Assembly (NCBI GenBank): GCA_030783905.1
Contig: JAQAHH010000001.1
Coordinates: 62,001 to 126,000 of the forward strand
DNA from: Bisgaard Taxon 45
GTDB lineage: Bacteria; Pseudomonadota; Gammaproteobacteria; Enterobacterales; Pasteurellaceae
Direction: 5' to 3'
DNA: 64,000 nucleotides
In this document: one piece after another, positions 40,519 through 50,178 of the stretch
Position numbering within the stretch: the first letter of the stretch is position 1
Layout of the letters: every line of letters begins with the position of its first letter
Made by a program: the position numbers and the translations under genes
The notes under the pieces: generated by a model
What the model was told of the DNA's origin: nothing
Databases searched by the model: none
Seen by the model: the letters and a program-made list of their open reading frames with translations, nothing else

Positions 40519-41523
40519 TTACTTGGTTAACGTGGTTTGCCAAACGGCTAGCCATTTTTTAAGTTGTGTTGCATTCACGTTTGACGTATCAATCACCTTC
40601 GTATGCATTTGCGTCGCTTTAAGCGCATCAAAGTGCGGTTCAATGCTCGCATCAATGACAGGAAGCATCACATTATTTTTGACGAGATGTGTTTGTGCTT
40701 CGGGGTGAAGTAAAAAGGCAACAAAATGATCCGCACAGGCATTATCATGTTGTGCTACACGGGCAGCGGTTTCAATCTGTAATACCCCCCCTTCCGCGAA
40801 TTCGGTGGCAAGATACTGATCTTTTTGTTCAAACACAAGATGATATAACGGTGAGGTGTGATAACTTAATACTAAATCTGCTTCGCCTTTCAAAAAAGCA
40901 CCATAGGTGTCCGACCACCCTTTCCCCACCGTGACGGTATGTTTGGCTAATTTCTGCCACGCTTGTGCCACGTCATTTTCGCTATAAACATGGTTCATCC
41001 AAATGAGTAAGCCACGTCCTACACTGCTGGTACGAGGATCTTGATAAATGACATTTAAATCATCACGCTCCACCAATTCCTTTAGGCTCTTTGGTGGCTG
41101 TTGCACTTTAGCTTTGTCATAAATAAAGGCAAATTGCCCAAAATCATAAGGTAAGAAAATCTGATGTTTCCATTCGATCGGTAGGCTCAGTTTGGCTAAA
41201 TCCACCTTATGCGGTGCAAATAATCCGCTTTTTTCCGCCTCTTCTTGGTTGTAGTTATCTAAGCCGACGACCACATCCGCTTTTGTTTTTTTCCCTTCTA
41301 AACGTAAGCGATTGAACATCGTACCTGAATCGCCAAATGCAGTGAAATTAACCTGGCATTGTGGGAAATGGGTTTCAAATGCTTTTTTCACTTTCGGTCC
41401 TGCCCCCCAATCAGAAGTGAAGGAGTCATAAGTGTACACATTCACCGTTTGTGTTTGAGCGAGCACGGAAAGAGAAAGGGTAGAAAGTGCGGTAAGAAAA
41501 AGGGAAGTGTTTAATCTAGACAT
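40519..41523 (-). CDS. thiB: Thiamine ABC transporter periplasmic binding protein
   Basis: Binds thiamine, thiamine phosphate and TPP in the periplasm (also called TbpA). It has 334 residues with a signal peptide of about 22 (MSRLNTSLFLTALSTLSLSVLAQ). The mature start VNVYTYDSFTSDWGAGPKVK and the segment DVVVGLDNYNQEEA are characteristic of the family. It is the first gene of thiBPQ, behind a TPP riboswitch; GAGAGGA precedes the ATG. An uptake word lies in the signal-peptide region. Confidence 0.95.
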   Translation of the reverse strand: MSRLNTSLFLTALSTLSLSVLAQTQTVNVYTYDSFTSDWGAGPKVKKAFETHFPQCQVNFTAFGDSGTMFNRLRLEGKKTKADVVVGLDNYNQEEAEKSGLFAPHKVDLAKLSLPIEWKHQIFLPYDFGQFAFIYDKAKVQQPPKSLKELVERDDLNVIYQDPRTSSVGRGLLIWMNHVYSENDVAQAWQKLAKHTVTVGKGWSDTYGAFLKGEADLVLSYHTSPLYHLVFEQKDQYLATEFAEGGVLQIETAARVAQHDNACADHFVAFLLHPEAQTHLVKNNVMLPVIDASIEPHFDALKATQMHTKVIDTSNVNATQLKKWLAVWQTTLTK

Positions 41524-41572
41524 TGTGTCCTCTCTTGTAATTGCGCAAAAAAGTACACAGCAATATTGACTG

Positions 41573-41648
41573 CTAGTTTCCTACGTCAGTATTAACTGCA
41601 TCAGGTTCACGGGTATCATCTCAGCTAGCATGCTAGCACCCCGACTAA
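41573..41648 (-). promoter_or_regulatory. TPP riboswitch (thi-box) controlling thiBPQ
   Basis: Reading the minus strand, the aptamer has TTAGTCGGGGTGC at the 5' end, then the thi-box core GCTGAGATGATACCCGTGAA, CCTGATGCAGTTAATACTGA and CGTAGGAAACTAG, closed by P1 pairing of TAGT with ACTA. The core elements CTGAGA, ACCCG, ACCTGA and GGATAAT-like/GCGTAGG-like segments are all present. It ends about 50 nt before the thiB ATG, so control of translation initiation or early termination is expected; I see no strong terminator in between. Confidence 0.95.
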
Positions 41649-41818
41649 GAGCCCTAAGTCTATAATATTTTATGAAAAAAGCACAACCTTATTTCTATTC
41701 TACTTTTTGTTACATAAAAAAATGTAAAAAGCAGCAAATAAACCCCAAAAATCTTACCCTGCCAAAACGGCTTTTATGTTAAAGTTTGCTCAGTTTTGGT
41801 TTGTTATCAGGATTTCTT

Positions 41819-44773
41819 ATGTCTTTCTCTTTTTCCCAAGTTGATGTCACACTGAATCAACTCGCTCAGCAACTCATTGAACAGTTTCCAGCGCAATATA
41901 ACACACTGATTTTTCAGCAAATTGAAAAAGATAAAACCCATCCAACGAGCAACATAGGGCAACTTTATTGTGCTATTGCAATGTCTGATTTTTTTGCTGA
42001 AACCCTGCAAAAACAACCGCACTTTTTACACCAATGTTGGCAACAATGTCCACGCTTATCAGACTGTGCAGACTATTCAGCACGTTTAACACCGTTATTC
42101 GCCGAAGTGGAGACAGAAGAACAACTGTATAAAGTCTTAAGACAATTCCGGCATCGCGAAATGGCAAAGCTGAGTTTTTGCCAAAGCTTAAATTTGGGAT
42201 CAGTAGAAGAAATTTTTATTCGTTTGTCACAATTAGCGGAGAGCCTGATTATTGGGGCGAGAGATTGGCTTTATCAGCGCGCCTGTGCAGAAATGGGGAC
42301 ACCTGTAGATGAACAAGGCACACCACTACAACTTTATATTTTAGGCATGGGGAAATTGGGCGGTTTTGAACTCAATTTTTCCTCCGATATTGATTTAATT
42401 TTTACTTATGCAAGCAACGGCGAAACGGTAGGTGCACGCCGCAGTATTGATCATGCAAAATTTTTTACTCGCCTAGGACAGCGCCTGATTAATGCATTGG
42501 ATCAATACACTGCTGATGGCTTTGTCTATCGTACCGACATGCGCTTACGTCCTTTTGGCGAAAATGGCGCCCTTGCCTTAAGCTTTGCCGCGCTGGAATT
42601 GTATTATCAAGAGCAAGGACGCGATTGGGAACGCTATGCGATGATCAAAGGGCGAATTTTAGGCGCAAACGCTCAAGATCCCCATGTAAAAAGCTTACAG
42701 CAACTGCTACGTCCCTTTGTTTATCGTCGCTATATTGATTTCAGTGTGATTCAAGCCTTGCGTGATATGAAACATAAAATTGAACGCGAAGTACGTCGTA
42801 GAGGCTTAGTGGATAACATTAAACTGGGGGCAGGCGGTATCCGTGAAATTGAATTCATTGTGCAAGTATTCCAACTGATTCGGGGCGGACGAGAAAAGCG
42901 TTTACAACAACCGGCTTTATTACAGGTTTTACCAGAAATCAGTGCCCTTGAACTGATATCTAGGCAACAAAAAGAAGACTTACGCCAAGCGTATTTATTT
43001 TTACGCCGAACCGAAAATATCCTCCAGGCGATACATGATCAACAAACGCAGCAGCTACCGGAAAACACCTTAGACCGTCAGCGTTTAGTCGTCGCGACGC
43101 AAGGTTTTACTCAATGGGATACACAAAATAAAGTGACAAGCGTCACTTATCCAATTCACGATTGGGCGAGCTTTTGTGAGGTGTTACACCGACATCAACA
43201 AAATGTGCGGGCGGTGTTTGATCATTTAATTGGCGAAGAAAAAGAAGAACCCAGTGAAAACGAAAGTCTTTGGGCAGACTTTCTTGAAAGTGATGTAGAT
43301 GAACAAGACATTGCACAGTTACTGATTGATCATCAGATCGCAGAAAGTGATTTTGATGACATTATCGAAAAGTTAAGGCAATTTCGTAATGAAGTGATGC
43401 GTCGCCCGATTGGCACGCGTGGGCGTGTCGCCTTAGCACAAGTGATGCCAACCTTATTACAACAAATTTTTACGCATACTGCCTATCTCAGTTTATTGCC
43501 ACGTATGCTCAATATCGTGGACAAAATTCTCACCCGTACCACCTATTTAGAGTTGTTAGTCGAGAATCCACAAGCTTTACCGCAATTAATTGAACTCTGT
43601 GCCCAATCAAAAATGATTGCCGAGCAAGTCGCCAAACACCCGATTTTGTTGGATGAACTATTAGACCGTAATGTGTTATTAAATCCCCCCCCTTATAATC
43701 AGTATGCCAGTGAATTACGCCAATATTTACTGCGCTTAGCTCCTGATGATGAAGAACAAATGATCGATGGCTTACGCCAATTCAAACAAGCTACCCTATT
43801 ACGCATTGCCGCAGCAGATATTTTAGGCGCACTGCCGGTGATGAAAGTCAGTGATCACTTAACTTTCTTAGCCGAAGCTATTATTCATCACGTAGTGGAA
43901 CTGGCTTGGCAACAGGTTACCACTCGGTTTGGTACACCGACCCATTTAGCCGAAGGGGAAAAAGGCTTTTTAGTGATCGGTTATGGGAAATTAGGTGGTA
44001 TTGAATTAGGTTATAAGTCGGATCTAGATTTGGTCTTTTTATATCAATCCCATGAACAAAGCCAAACGAGTGGTGGCAAACGCAGTATTGAGAGTAATCA
44101 GTTTTATCTACGTCTTGCACAAAAAATTATCAGTATTTTCAGCCTCAATACCTTTGCTGGCGTGTTATATGACGTCGATATGCGCTTACGTCCTTCCGGT
44201 GAAGCGGGACGGCTTTGTAGTTCACTTGCGGCTTTTAAAGCATACCAACTCAACGAAGCATGGACATGGGAAAAACAAGCGTTGGTTCGAAGTCGTGCCA
44301 TTTATGGTGAACAGGCATTACAAGATGCCTTCAGTGCGATCCGCACCGAAGTACTGTCCGCCCCGCGTGACCGCGCGACATTAAAACAAGATGTGGTTGC
44401 CATGCGACAAAAAATGTATGCCCACCTCGCCCATACTGATCCGCATCATTTTAATATTAAAACCGATCGTGGCGGGATTACCGATATCGAGTTTATTGCG
44501 CAATATTTGGTGTTAGCACATGCACCAGACAATCCAGCCTTAACAACTTGGTCAGATAATGTGCGTATTTTTGATATCATGGCGGAAAGTGCGGTGATTT
44601 CTCAGGAAATTTGTGACAAGTTAAAACAGTGCTATGTTGATTTACGCAATCGCATTCATCATTTAAATTTATTAGGTGAACCGTCCGTTGTGCCACAAAG
44701 TGAATTCCAAGCTGAATGCCAGTTCATTCAAGGCATTTGGCAAATACTGTTTGACCATAATGAACAAGAGTGA
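41819..44773 (+). CDS. glnE: Bifunctional glutamine synthetase adenylyltransferase/deadenylylase
   Basis: Adenylylates and deadenylylates glutamine synthetase in response to PII. ATG 41819 follows AGGA at 6 nt and gives 984 residues (E. coli 946). There are two homologous nucleotidyltransferase domains: the N-terminal deadenylylase with [20 protein letters not shown] (about 180-200) and the C-terminal adenylylase with [20 protein letters not shown] (about 720-740). The GxxxxSDxDL patterns carry the metal-binding aspartates in both. It is divergent from thiB and is the only gene before the next terminator. Confidence 0.95.
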   Translation: MSFSFSQVDVTLNQLAQQLIEQFPAQYNTLIFQQIEKDKTHPTSNIGQLYCAIAMSDFFAETLQKQPHFLHQCWQQCPRLSDCADYSARLTPLFAEVETEEQLYKVLRQFRHREMAKLSFCQSLNLGSVEEIFIRLSQLAESLIIGARDWLYQRACAEMGTPVDEQGTPLQLYILGMGKLGGFELNFSSDIDLIFTYASNGETVGARRSIDHAKFFTRLGQRLINALDQYTADGFVYRTDMRLRPFGENGALALSFAALELYYQEQGRDWERYAMIKGRILGANAQDPHVKSLQQLLRPFVYRRYIDFSVIQALRDMKHKIEREVRRRGLVDNIKLGAGGIREIEFIVQVFQLIRGGREKRLQQPALLQVLPEISALELISRQQKEDLRQAYLFLRRTENILQAIHDQQTQQLPENTLDRQRLVVATQGFTQWDTQNKVTSVTYPIHDWASFCEVLHRHQQNVRAVFDHLIGEEKEEPSENESLWADFLESDVDEQDIAQLLIDHQIAESDFDDIIEKLRQFRNEVMRRPIGTRGRVALAQVMPTLLQQIFTHTAYLSLLPRMLNIVDKILTRTTYLELLVENPQALPQLIELCAQSKMIAEQVAKHPILLDELLDRNVLLNPPPYNQYASELRQYLLRLAPDDEEQMIDGLRQFKQATLLRIAAADILGALPVMKVSDHLTFLAEAIIHHVVELAWQQVTTRFGTPTHLAEGEKGFLVIGYGKLGGIELGYKSDLDLVFLYQSHEQSQTSGGKRSIESNQFYLRLAQKIISIFSLNTFAGVLYDVDMRLRPSGEAGRLCSSLAAFKAYQLNEAWTWEKQALVRSRAIYGEQALQDAFSAIRTEVLSAPRDRATLKQDVVAMRQKMYAHLAHTDPHHFNIKTDRGGITDIEFIAQYLVLAHAPDNPALTTWSDNVRIFDIMAESAVISQEICDKLKQCYVDLRNRIHHLNLLGEPSVVPQSEFQAECQFIQGIWQILFDHNEQE

Positions 44774-44782
44774 GCATAAAAA

Positions 44783-44803
44783 AGAGAGCAAATATTGCTC
44801 TCT
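44783..44803 (-). terminator. Terminator of the methyltransferase gene
   Basis: AGAGAGCAA (44783-44791) pairs with TTGCTCTCT (44795-44803). The run of six A on the plus strand just left of it (44778-44783) becomes a U-tract only on the minus-strand transcript, so it chiefly ends transcription coming from 44845; it may also help end glnE. Confidence 0.8.
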
Positions 44804-44844
44804 ATGAAACTGATATCAAGGGCGAAACCCGCCATAAGATGGGC

Positions 44845-46326
44845 TTACTCATTCATTAAATTGGCTTCAATAAAAGCACGTGTGTTTTTAATAAAATTGA
44901 GTAAAACTGTTTTTTGATCTTGCTCAGAATGAGCATGATTAATCTTTAAAATACCGGCTTGGACTTTTTCAAATAATAAATCCGCTAATTCTTCATCCGA
45001 ATGTTGACCGTCAAAGGATAAAATTGCGTGGATATCACCAGAATTCAGGACCAACGTATTCCCGACAAAGTTAGATAAACTGATCACCGGCTTTTCCGCA
45101 TTTAAATAATAGTCTAAATACTTACGGTACACGGTTTTGAGCTTAATCTTATCTTGTTTAGTAATTGCAATGTTTCTGGCATAAAAATCAATATTCTCAT
45201 TATAAATTTCCAGCAACACCGAGGTATAGCCGTCATTCCGATTATCGGCAAAATAACGCTCAACAAAATCCGAGACTTTCATGGCATTGGGATAATGCGT
45301 CTTCAACGCCTGGACGACTTTCGAAGTGGATTCCGCATTAAGATTGGTACGAATATAAATGTCCTTTAAATCATTAATTCGAATATGACGCGAAATATTA
45401 CATTTCTCACGATTTCCAAGATGGGTCACTATACTGGTTCGAAACTGACGATTCAAAATATAATCATAATATTGCTCTTTCAACAGATGATTATCACCAC
45501 ATTCATTATCTAATAGCCCTTCAATACGATCATCTTTAAAAATCGGGAACGTGGCACTTACGCTCGAATCACAAATATGAGCTAGCCCATATTCTTCTAA
45601 TAATTCATTGAATTCATACAAATAGAATGGCTGATTATATTCTTCAAAATATTCGTGATAAATATAATGTTCATCTTTATCTTTAATCCCATCAGCCACG
45701 TCTTTCATCCGCTTATCACCTAAGGCAAATTGACTTAAAAAGTCTGCAGTTCCTTTACCGTACGCCACCTTTTCTCGCATCGATAAATGAATATTTTGTT
45801 TGGCTAACAAGTCGACTCGAAATGTCATCATATCCTTTAACGCTTCTAAAGATTTCCAACCAGGATACGTATTATAAGAAATTGTTGCGGCCCCGTTTTC
45901 GTTTAAATGGGATTTGATCACGGTTAAAATCTTGCGACGAACGGATTCAGGCACCCAACTGAATACGCCATGACACACAATATAATCAAACTTGATATTG
46001 GAATGTTGGAAAAATGAAATATCTTGGCAAAGGAGTTCCACATTTTTTAAACCGAGCTGGTTAACAATTGCTTTGCCACCTTCAATTTGTGTTTCCGATA
46101 AATCAACACCGACAAAATATGCGTTTGGATGAATTAATGCACTAGAAATAATATTCCCACCAAAACCGCAACCGATTTCAAGCACTTTTGCGTGCTCAAT
46201 ATGAGGGGCATTAAAGCCTAACAAAGAAAGCATCGCACGTTGTCTTTCTGGTAAGGTATGTGAAAAGCCTTTTGATACATAGGGCAATTCATTATAGCTT
46301 TTTTTAAGTAAATCAAGTTTTTCCAT
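44845..46326 (-). CDS. Class I SAM methyltransferase with regulatory domain (PKMT-like)
   Basis: A 493-residue cytoplasmic protein. The N-terminal half is a Rossmann methyltransferase: motif I VLEIGCGFGGN (48-58), YFVGVDLSETQIEGG (acidic motif II) and FDYIVCHGVFSWVPE (motif IV/V). The central YNTYPGWKSLEALKDMM and HEYFEEYNQPFYLYEFNELL segments, followed by a region ending at about residue 320, resemble the methyltransferase regulatory domain in the rickettsial protein-lysine methyltransferases. The last 170 residues are a less conserved C-terminal domain. No signal peptide. The substrate is unknown; protein lysine methylation is a possibility by analogy only. It lies 35 bp downstream of the TIM-barrel-like gene, so the two may be co-transcribed. 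Confidence 0.75.
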   Translation of the reverse strand: MEKLDLLKKSYNELPYVSKGFSHTLPERQRAMLSLLGFNAPHIEHAKVLEIGCGFGGNIISSALIHPNAYFVGVDLSETQIEGGKAIVNQLGLKNVELLCQDISFFQHSNIKFDYIVCHGVFSWVPESVRRKILTVIKSHLNENGAATISYNTYPGWKSLEALKDMMTFRVDLLAKQNIHLSMREKVAYGKGTADFLSQFALGDKRMKDVADGIKDKDEHYIYHEYFEEYNQPFYLYEFNELLEEYGLAHICDSSVSATFPIFKDDRIEGLLDNECGDNHLLKEQYYDYILNRQFRTSIVTHLGNREKCNISRHIRINDLKDIYIRTNLNAESTSKVVQALKTHYPNAMKVSDFVERYFADNRNDGYTSVLLEIYNENIDFYARNIAITKQDKIKLKTVYRKYLDYYLNAEKPVISLSNFVGNTLVLNSGDIHAILSFDGQHSDEELADLLFEKVQAGILKINHAHSEQDQKTVLLNFIKNTRAFIEANLMNE

Positions 46327-46361
46327 TTTTATTATTCGGCCTTAAAGGTTAAAAAAAGAAG

Positions 46362-47276
46362 TTAGCGATGCGTTGACAAGGCCATTCTCACATAAGTATG
46401 GCGACGCCCTCGAATGGCAATCGAATAGGTCATAATGTTTTCAGGCACCGCAATCCCGTAAAACCCTGCATCACCAATATGATAGAGATCTGCCCCAGCC
46501 ATTTTACTGTTGAGTGCAATGTGTCGAATGGTCGCTTCGTCTGCCCCTTCTTGACTTGTGCCAATGGCGAGTAATGCCAATGCCCCTTTTGCATGGATCA
46601 ACTGGACATACTTTTCGACTCTTTCGACAGTCATGCCCGGGATGGTACCCGGTGCGGCTAATAAAATGATATCCGCACCCGCCTCAATAAAACTGACCAA
46701 ATCTTGTTCGGAAATCAAACAACTGCCGGTTTCATTGGCGACACCTGCACCATGCATTTTGCCTGCAATAATCAAACCTTCATCACCAAATACGTCCCGT
46801 GCCCGTTTTATCGCTTGTACAATTTCCGCATTGGTCACGCCCGTTTTGGGGTTTCCCGTTAAACAGACAAAATCAAAACCTAATGTTTTCGCTTGCTTTA
46901 ATGATGCTGTCGTTGCCAGACGCCCTTTTTCGAGGGTCTCTAAGGTTTCGATTTGCTCTGCATGCTCATCCACGGGTTCCAAATTAATGCCAATTGGGCG
47001 CCCGACTAAGCGTTTTAATTGCCTAACCGCTTGTGTTGGCTCCGCCTCCAAGCCCTGTATTGTCGGGTTAAATACATCAAATAAATTCAACAGAATCAGG
47101 TCAGCACCAAATGCAGCCGCTAATTCTGAATTCGTGACATTGGGGTAAAGGGGTTGTACCGCCACCATATTTTCAGACAATATCACGCGTCCTTCGCTAG
47201 CACGAATCGCTTGCTTTAATTGTTGTCCATTCATCCGTTGAAAGTCAGACGCAGTACAATCTAATAATCGTTTCAT
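46362..47276 (-). CDS. TIM-barrel-like protein of unknown function
   Basis: I start this at ATG 47276 (304 residues), behind GAGGAAG; a TTG one codon upstream is also open. It begins MKRLLDCTASDFQRMNGQQL. Alternating strand/helix pattern and glycine-ended strands (ADLILLNLFDVF, FDFVCLTGNPKTG, GLIIAGKMHGAG, ADIILLAAPGTIPGM, GALALLAIGTSQEG, ADLYHIGDAG) suggest a phosphate-binding (beta/alpha)8 barrel. Related proteins are sometimes labelled haloacid-dehalogenase-like, but no HAD DxD motif is visible. No signal peptide or membrane segment. Function not recognised. Probably co-transcribed with the downstream methyltransferase. Confidence 0.65.
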   Translation of the reverse strand: MKRLLDCTASDFQRMNGQQLKQAIRASEGRVILSENMVAVQPLYPNVTNSELAAAFGADLILLNLFDVFNPTIQGLEAEPTQAVRQLKRLVGRPIGINLEPVDEHAEQIETLETLEKGRLATTASLKQAKTLGFDFVCLTGNPKTGVTNAEIVQAIKRARDVFGDEGLIIAGKMHGAGVANETGSCLISEQDLVSFIEAGADIILLAAPGTIPGMTVERVEKYVQLIHAKGALALLAIGTSQEGADEATIRHIALNSKMAGADLYHIGDAGFYGIAVPENIMTYSIAIRGRRHTYVRMALSTHR

Positions 47277-47375
47277 CAAGTGGCTTCCTCACTCTTTTCG
47301 GCAAACTTGTTTTTCATTGTAACAAGGCGAATTGATTAAAGAAAGCACAGTTTAGTGGTCTGCCCAGAAAAGGAA

Positions 47376-47408
47376 AAAGCACGAGGCTGATGACTCATCT
47401 CGTGCTTT
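47376..47408. terminator. Terminator after the carboxynorspermidine synthase gene
   Basis: AAAGCACGAG (47376-47385) pairs with CTCGTGCTTT (47399-47408) across a 13-nt loop, with A-rich sequence to the left (U-tract on the minus transcript) and TTTAC to the right. It separates the polyamine genes from the TIM-barrel-like gene. Confidence 0.8.
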
Positions 47409-47431
47409 CTTTACTTGCTGAACGTGCTGAA

Positions 47432-48670
47432 TTAAAAGGCTAACTCACGATCACCCTGTTCATCTTTAATTCGGTTTGGCAACCCGATTTTATTCAATAA
47501 ATTCAAGAATGGTTTTGGATCAAGTTGTTCAACATTACGCATTTCGCCCACATCCCATTCACCAGTGGCAATCAGTAAAGCGGCCGCAACCGCAGGTACA
47601 CCCGCGGTATAAGAAATGCCTTGGCTCCCTACTTCTTCATAGGCTTCTTTGTGATCCGCCACGTTATAAATAAAGATTTCTTTGTCTTTCCCGTCTTTTT
47701 TACCTTTTACCAAGTTACCAATACAGGTTTTACCCGTATAATTAGGAGCTAATGAGGCGGGATCCGGTAACACCGCTTTGACCACTTTAATTGGAATGAC
47801 TTCAAGTCCTTCCGCTGTTTTGACTGGATGAACAGATAAAAGACCTAAGTTTTTCAAGACATTAAACACGTTAATATAATGATCACCAAATCCCATCCAG
47901 AAACGAATATTCGGTACATTTAGGTGTGTGGATAAAGAATGCAGTTCTTCATGTCCGGTTAAATAAGAGTTTTGCATGCCTACAATAGGTAAATCATCTG
48001 TACGTTTGATTTCAAACATCTTATTTGACACCCACTGACTGTTTTGCCAACTCCAGACAGTGCCGGTAAACTCACGGAAATTCACTTCAGGATCAAAGTT
48101 TGTGGCAAAATAACGTCCATGGCTACCCGCGTTAATATCAATAATATCGATACTTTCTACACTATCAAATTCATCATTGACGGCATAAGCAGCATAGGCA
48201 TTGACTACACCCGGATCAAAGCCCGCACTTAAAATAGCCGTAATGTTATGTTGCTTACATAACTCTCGACGTTTCCATTCATAGTTAGCATACCAAGGTG
48301 GCGTTTCACACACTTTACTTGGATCTTCGTGCATTGCCGTATCAATATAGGCTGCTCCAGTTTCGATACAAGCTTGTAATACTGACATATTCACGAATGA
48401 TGGACCAACGTTAATCACGATTTGTGATTGTGTTTTTTGAATTAACGCTTTTGTGGCTTCAACATCAAAGACATCGACTTCAAAACAATCAATTGTCGCA
48501 GGCACCTTAAAATTGCCTTTTTCCACCACTGAGTCCGCAATCGCTTGGCATTTTTCAATTTTACGTGATGCAATTGCGATTTTGCCAAGTACATCATTGT
48601 GTTGTGCGCATTTATGCACCACAACTTGTGATACACCACCAGCACCAATAACCAAAACATTTTTTTTCAT
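47432..48670 (-). CDS. Carboxynorspermidine/carboxyspermidine synthase (saccharopine dehydrogenase family)
   Basis: NADPH-dependent condensation of aspartate semialdehyde with a diamine (putrescine or diaminopropane) to carboxy(nor)spermidine. It has 412 residues. Rossmann motif NVLVIGAGGVSQVVVHKCAQ at the N-terminus, then INVGPSFVNMSVLQACIETG, AAYIDTAMHEDP and ILSAGFDPGVVNAYAAYA. The family includes lysine-pathway saccharopine dehydrogenases, but the neighbouring nspC points to the polyamine role. Together the two genes form the alternative spermidine route that does not use decarboxylated SAM. Confidence 0.88.
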   Translation of the reverse strand: MKKNVLVIGAGGVSQVVVHKCAQHNDVLGKIAIASRKIEKCQAIADSVVEKGNFKVPATIDCFEVDVFDVEATKALIQKTQSQIVINVGPSFVNMSVLQACIETGAAYIDTAMHEDPSKVCETPPWYANYEWKRRELCKQHNITAILSAGFDPGVVNAYAAYAVNDEFDSVESIDIIDINAGSHGRYFATNFDPEVNFREFTGTVWSWQNSQWVSNKMFEIKRTDDLPIVGMQNSYLTGHEELHSLSTHLNVPNIRFWMGFGDHYINVFNVLKNLGLLSVHPVKTAEGLEVIPIKVVKAVLPDPASLAPNYTGKTCIGNLVKGKKDGKDKEIFIYNVADHKEAYEEVGSQGISYTAGVPAVAAALLIATGEWDVGEMRNVEQLDPKPFLNLLNKIGLPNRIKDEQGDRELAF

Positions 48671-48869
48671 TTAGCATTTTCCTCCCAGGTGCCGAGCTTG
48701 CTAAAGGATCGGCATAGGCGTTAATAAAAACCTGATACATTTTGAAAACCTAAAAAGTCAGTATCAGGCAAGAGCGTTGCGCTACCATGTCACATGGTAA
48801 TGCAAAAAACAGCATGACCACCGAGTGTCATGTTCATATTTTTGATAAAACGAGCCGCACTTTTTGTGC
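48671..48869 (-). promoter_or_regulatory. Structured leader between nspC and the synthase gene
   Basis: Three inverted repeats lie in this 199-bp spacer: CATGAC/GTCATG (48813-48818 and 48827-48832), TACCATGT/ACATGGTA (48783-48790 and 48792-48799, 1-nt spacer) and CCTGATAC/GTATCAGG (48731-48738 and 48761-48768). On the minus strand a 13-codon frame MTLGGHAVFCITM ends at the second hairpin. A GGGAGG ribosome-binding site precedes the synthase. The arrangement suggests an RNA leader, possibly polyamine-responsive attenuation; I do not recognise a known riboswitch. Confidence 0.4.
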
Positions 48870-49985
48870 TTAAGACAAGCTCTCAACATAATCTTGATAA
48901 CCAAACGTTTTCACAACACGAATACGCCCATCAAGTTCTTTGATCGCAATGGCGGGCATATTCACGCCATTGAACCAATTTTTTTTCACCATGGTATAAC
49001 CTGCCGCGTCACAAAATGAGATACGGTCTCCAATTTTTAAGGGGTTCTCAAAACGGTATTCACCAAAAATATCGCCAGCCAAACACGATTTACCACAAAC
49101 CATATATTGATGCTCACCTTTTCCTTGGAATGCATCTGGTAATAATTTGGCTTCAGAACGATAAATTAAAAGATCCAACATGTGTGCTTCTGTTGCAGCA
49201 TCAACAATGGCTAAGTCTTTACCATTATTGAGCATATCTAAGACCGTGACTTCTAAACTGGTACTCAATGTAATGGCGGCTTCACCAGGTTCTAAATAGA
49301 CTTGCACGCCAAATTTTTCAGCAAATTGCTTTAACCGTTCGGCAAATGCGTCTAAAGGATACTCTTCACCGGTAAAATGAATTCCGCCACCGAGACTGAC
49401 CCAATCTACCTGAAATAATAATTCCCCAAATTCCTGTTCAATGTGATCTAACATCTCACAAAACTTACCAAAGTCTTCATTTTCACAGTTATTATGAAAC
49501 ATAAATCCATTGATGAATGGCATCACAGTACGGATTTTATTGATATCCCATTCACCTAAACGGCTATGCGGACGAGCAGGATCCGCCAGTAAAAAACTTG
49601 AGGTGCTGACACGCGGATTCACACGTAAGCCACGCGGTAAATCGGCTGTATGATCAATAAAGCGCTGTAATTGACTAATGGAATTAAAAATAATCTTATC
49701 CGCATTTGCCACGACTTCATCAATTTCGTCATTGGAATACGCCACGCTATAGGCATGGGTTTCGCCACCAAATTTCTCACGACCTAATTTAACTTCATAA
49801 AGCGAGGACGAAGTGGTGCCATCCATATATTGGCGCATAAAATCAAATACTCCCCATGTGGCAAAGCATTTTAGCGCTAACAGTGCTTTAGCACCTGATT
49901 TTTCACGTAAATAGGCGATTTTTTCCATGTTACGTAATAACTTGCTTTTATCAATCAAATAATAAGGGGTTTGTAATGTGCTCAT
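48870..49985 (-). CDS. nspC: Carboxynorspermidine decarboxylase
   Basis: PLP-dependent decarboxylase producing norspermidine or spermidine from the carboxy-intermediate. It has 371 residues of the alanine racemase/ornithine decarboxylase fold. The PLP lysine is Lys39 in AKALLALKCFATWGVF; other landmarks are LRVNPRVSTSSF, VSLGGGIHFTGEEYP, VYLEPGEAAI and CGKSCLAGDIFGEY, with the active-site cysteine. It is upstream of the synthase gene and probably on the same transcript. Confidence 0.93.
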   Translation of the reverse strand: MSTLQTPYYLIDKSKLLRNMEKIAYLREKSGAKALLALKCFATWGVFDFMRQYMDGTTSSSLYEVKLGREKFGGETHAYSVAYSNDEIDEVVANADKIIFNSISQLQRFIDHTADLPRGLRVNPRVSTSSFLLADPARPHSRLGEWDINKIRTVMPFINGFMFHNNCENEDFGKFCEMLDHIEQEFGELLFQVDWVSLGGGIHFTGEEYPLDAFAERLKQFAEKFGVQVYLEPGEAAITLSTSLEVTVLDMLNNGKDLAIVDAATEAHMLDLLIYRSEAKLLPDAFQGKGEHQYMVCGKSCLAGDIFGEYRFENPLKIGDRISFCDAAGYTMVKKNWFNGVNMPAIAIKELDGRIRVVKTFGYQDYVESLS

Positions 49986-50178
49986 TTTGATTTACCTCTT
50001 AGGTCATGTCCGTCTTGATCAAAGCGCCGTATTATAACTTAGGAATAAGAATGCGCAATTGTTTTCCAGCCATTCTGGCGCAAATTATTGCACCGTTGCG
50101 CCTAGTGCAAAAATACGCATTTTTTGCTACACTCGCTACACATTTTTACGCTAAAAACAAAATAACGAACCACGTATT

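Noticed and set aside
46558-47148. A 196-codon plus-strand frame
   Set aside because: It is antisense to the TIM-barrel-like gene, whose frame is consistent with its conserved-looking strand pattern and has a ribosome-binding site.
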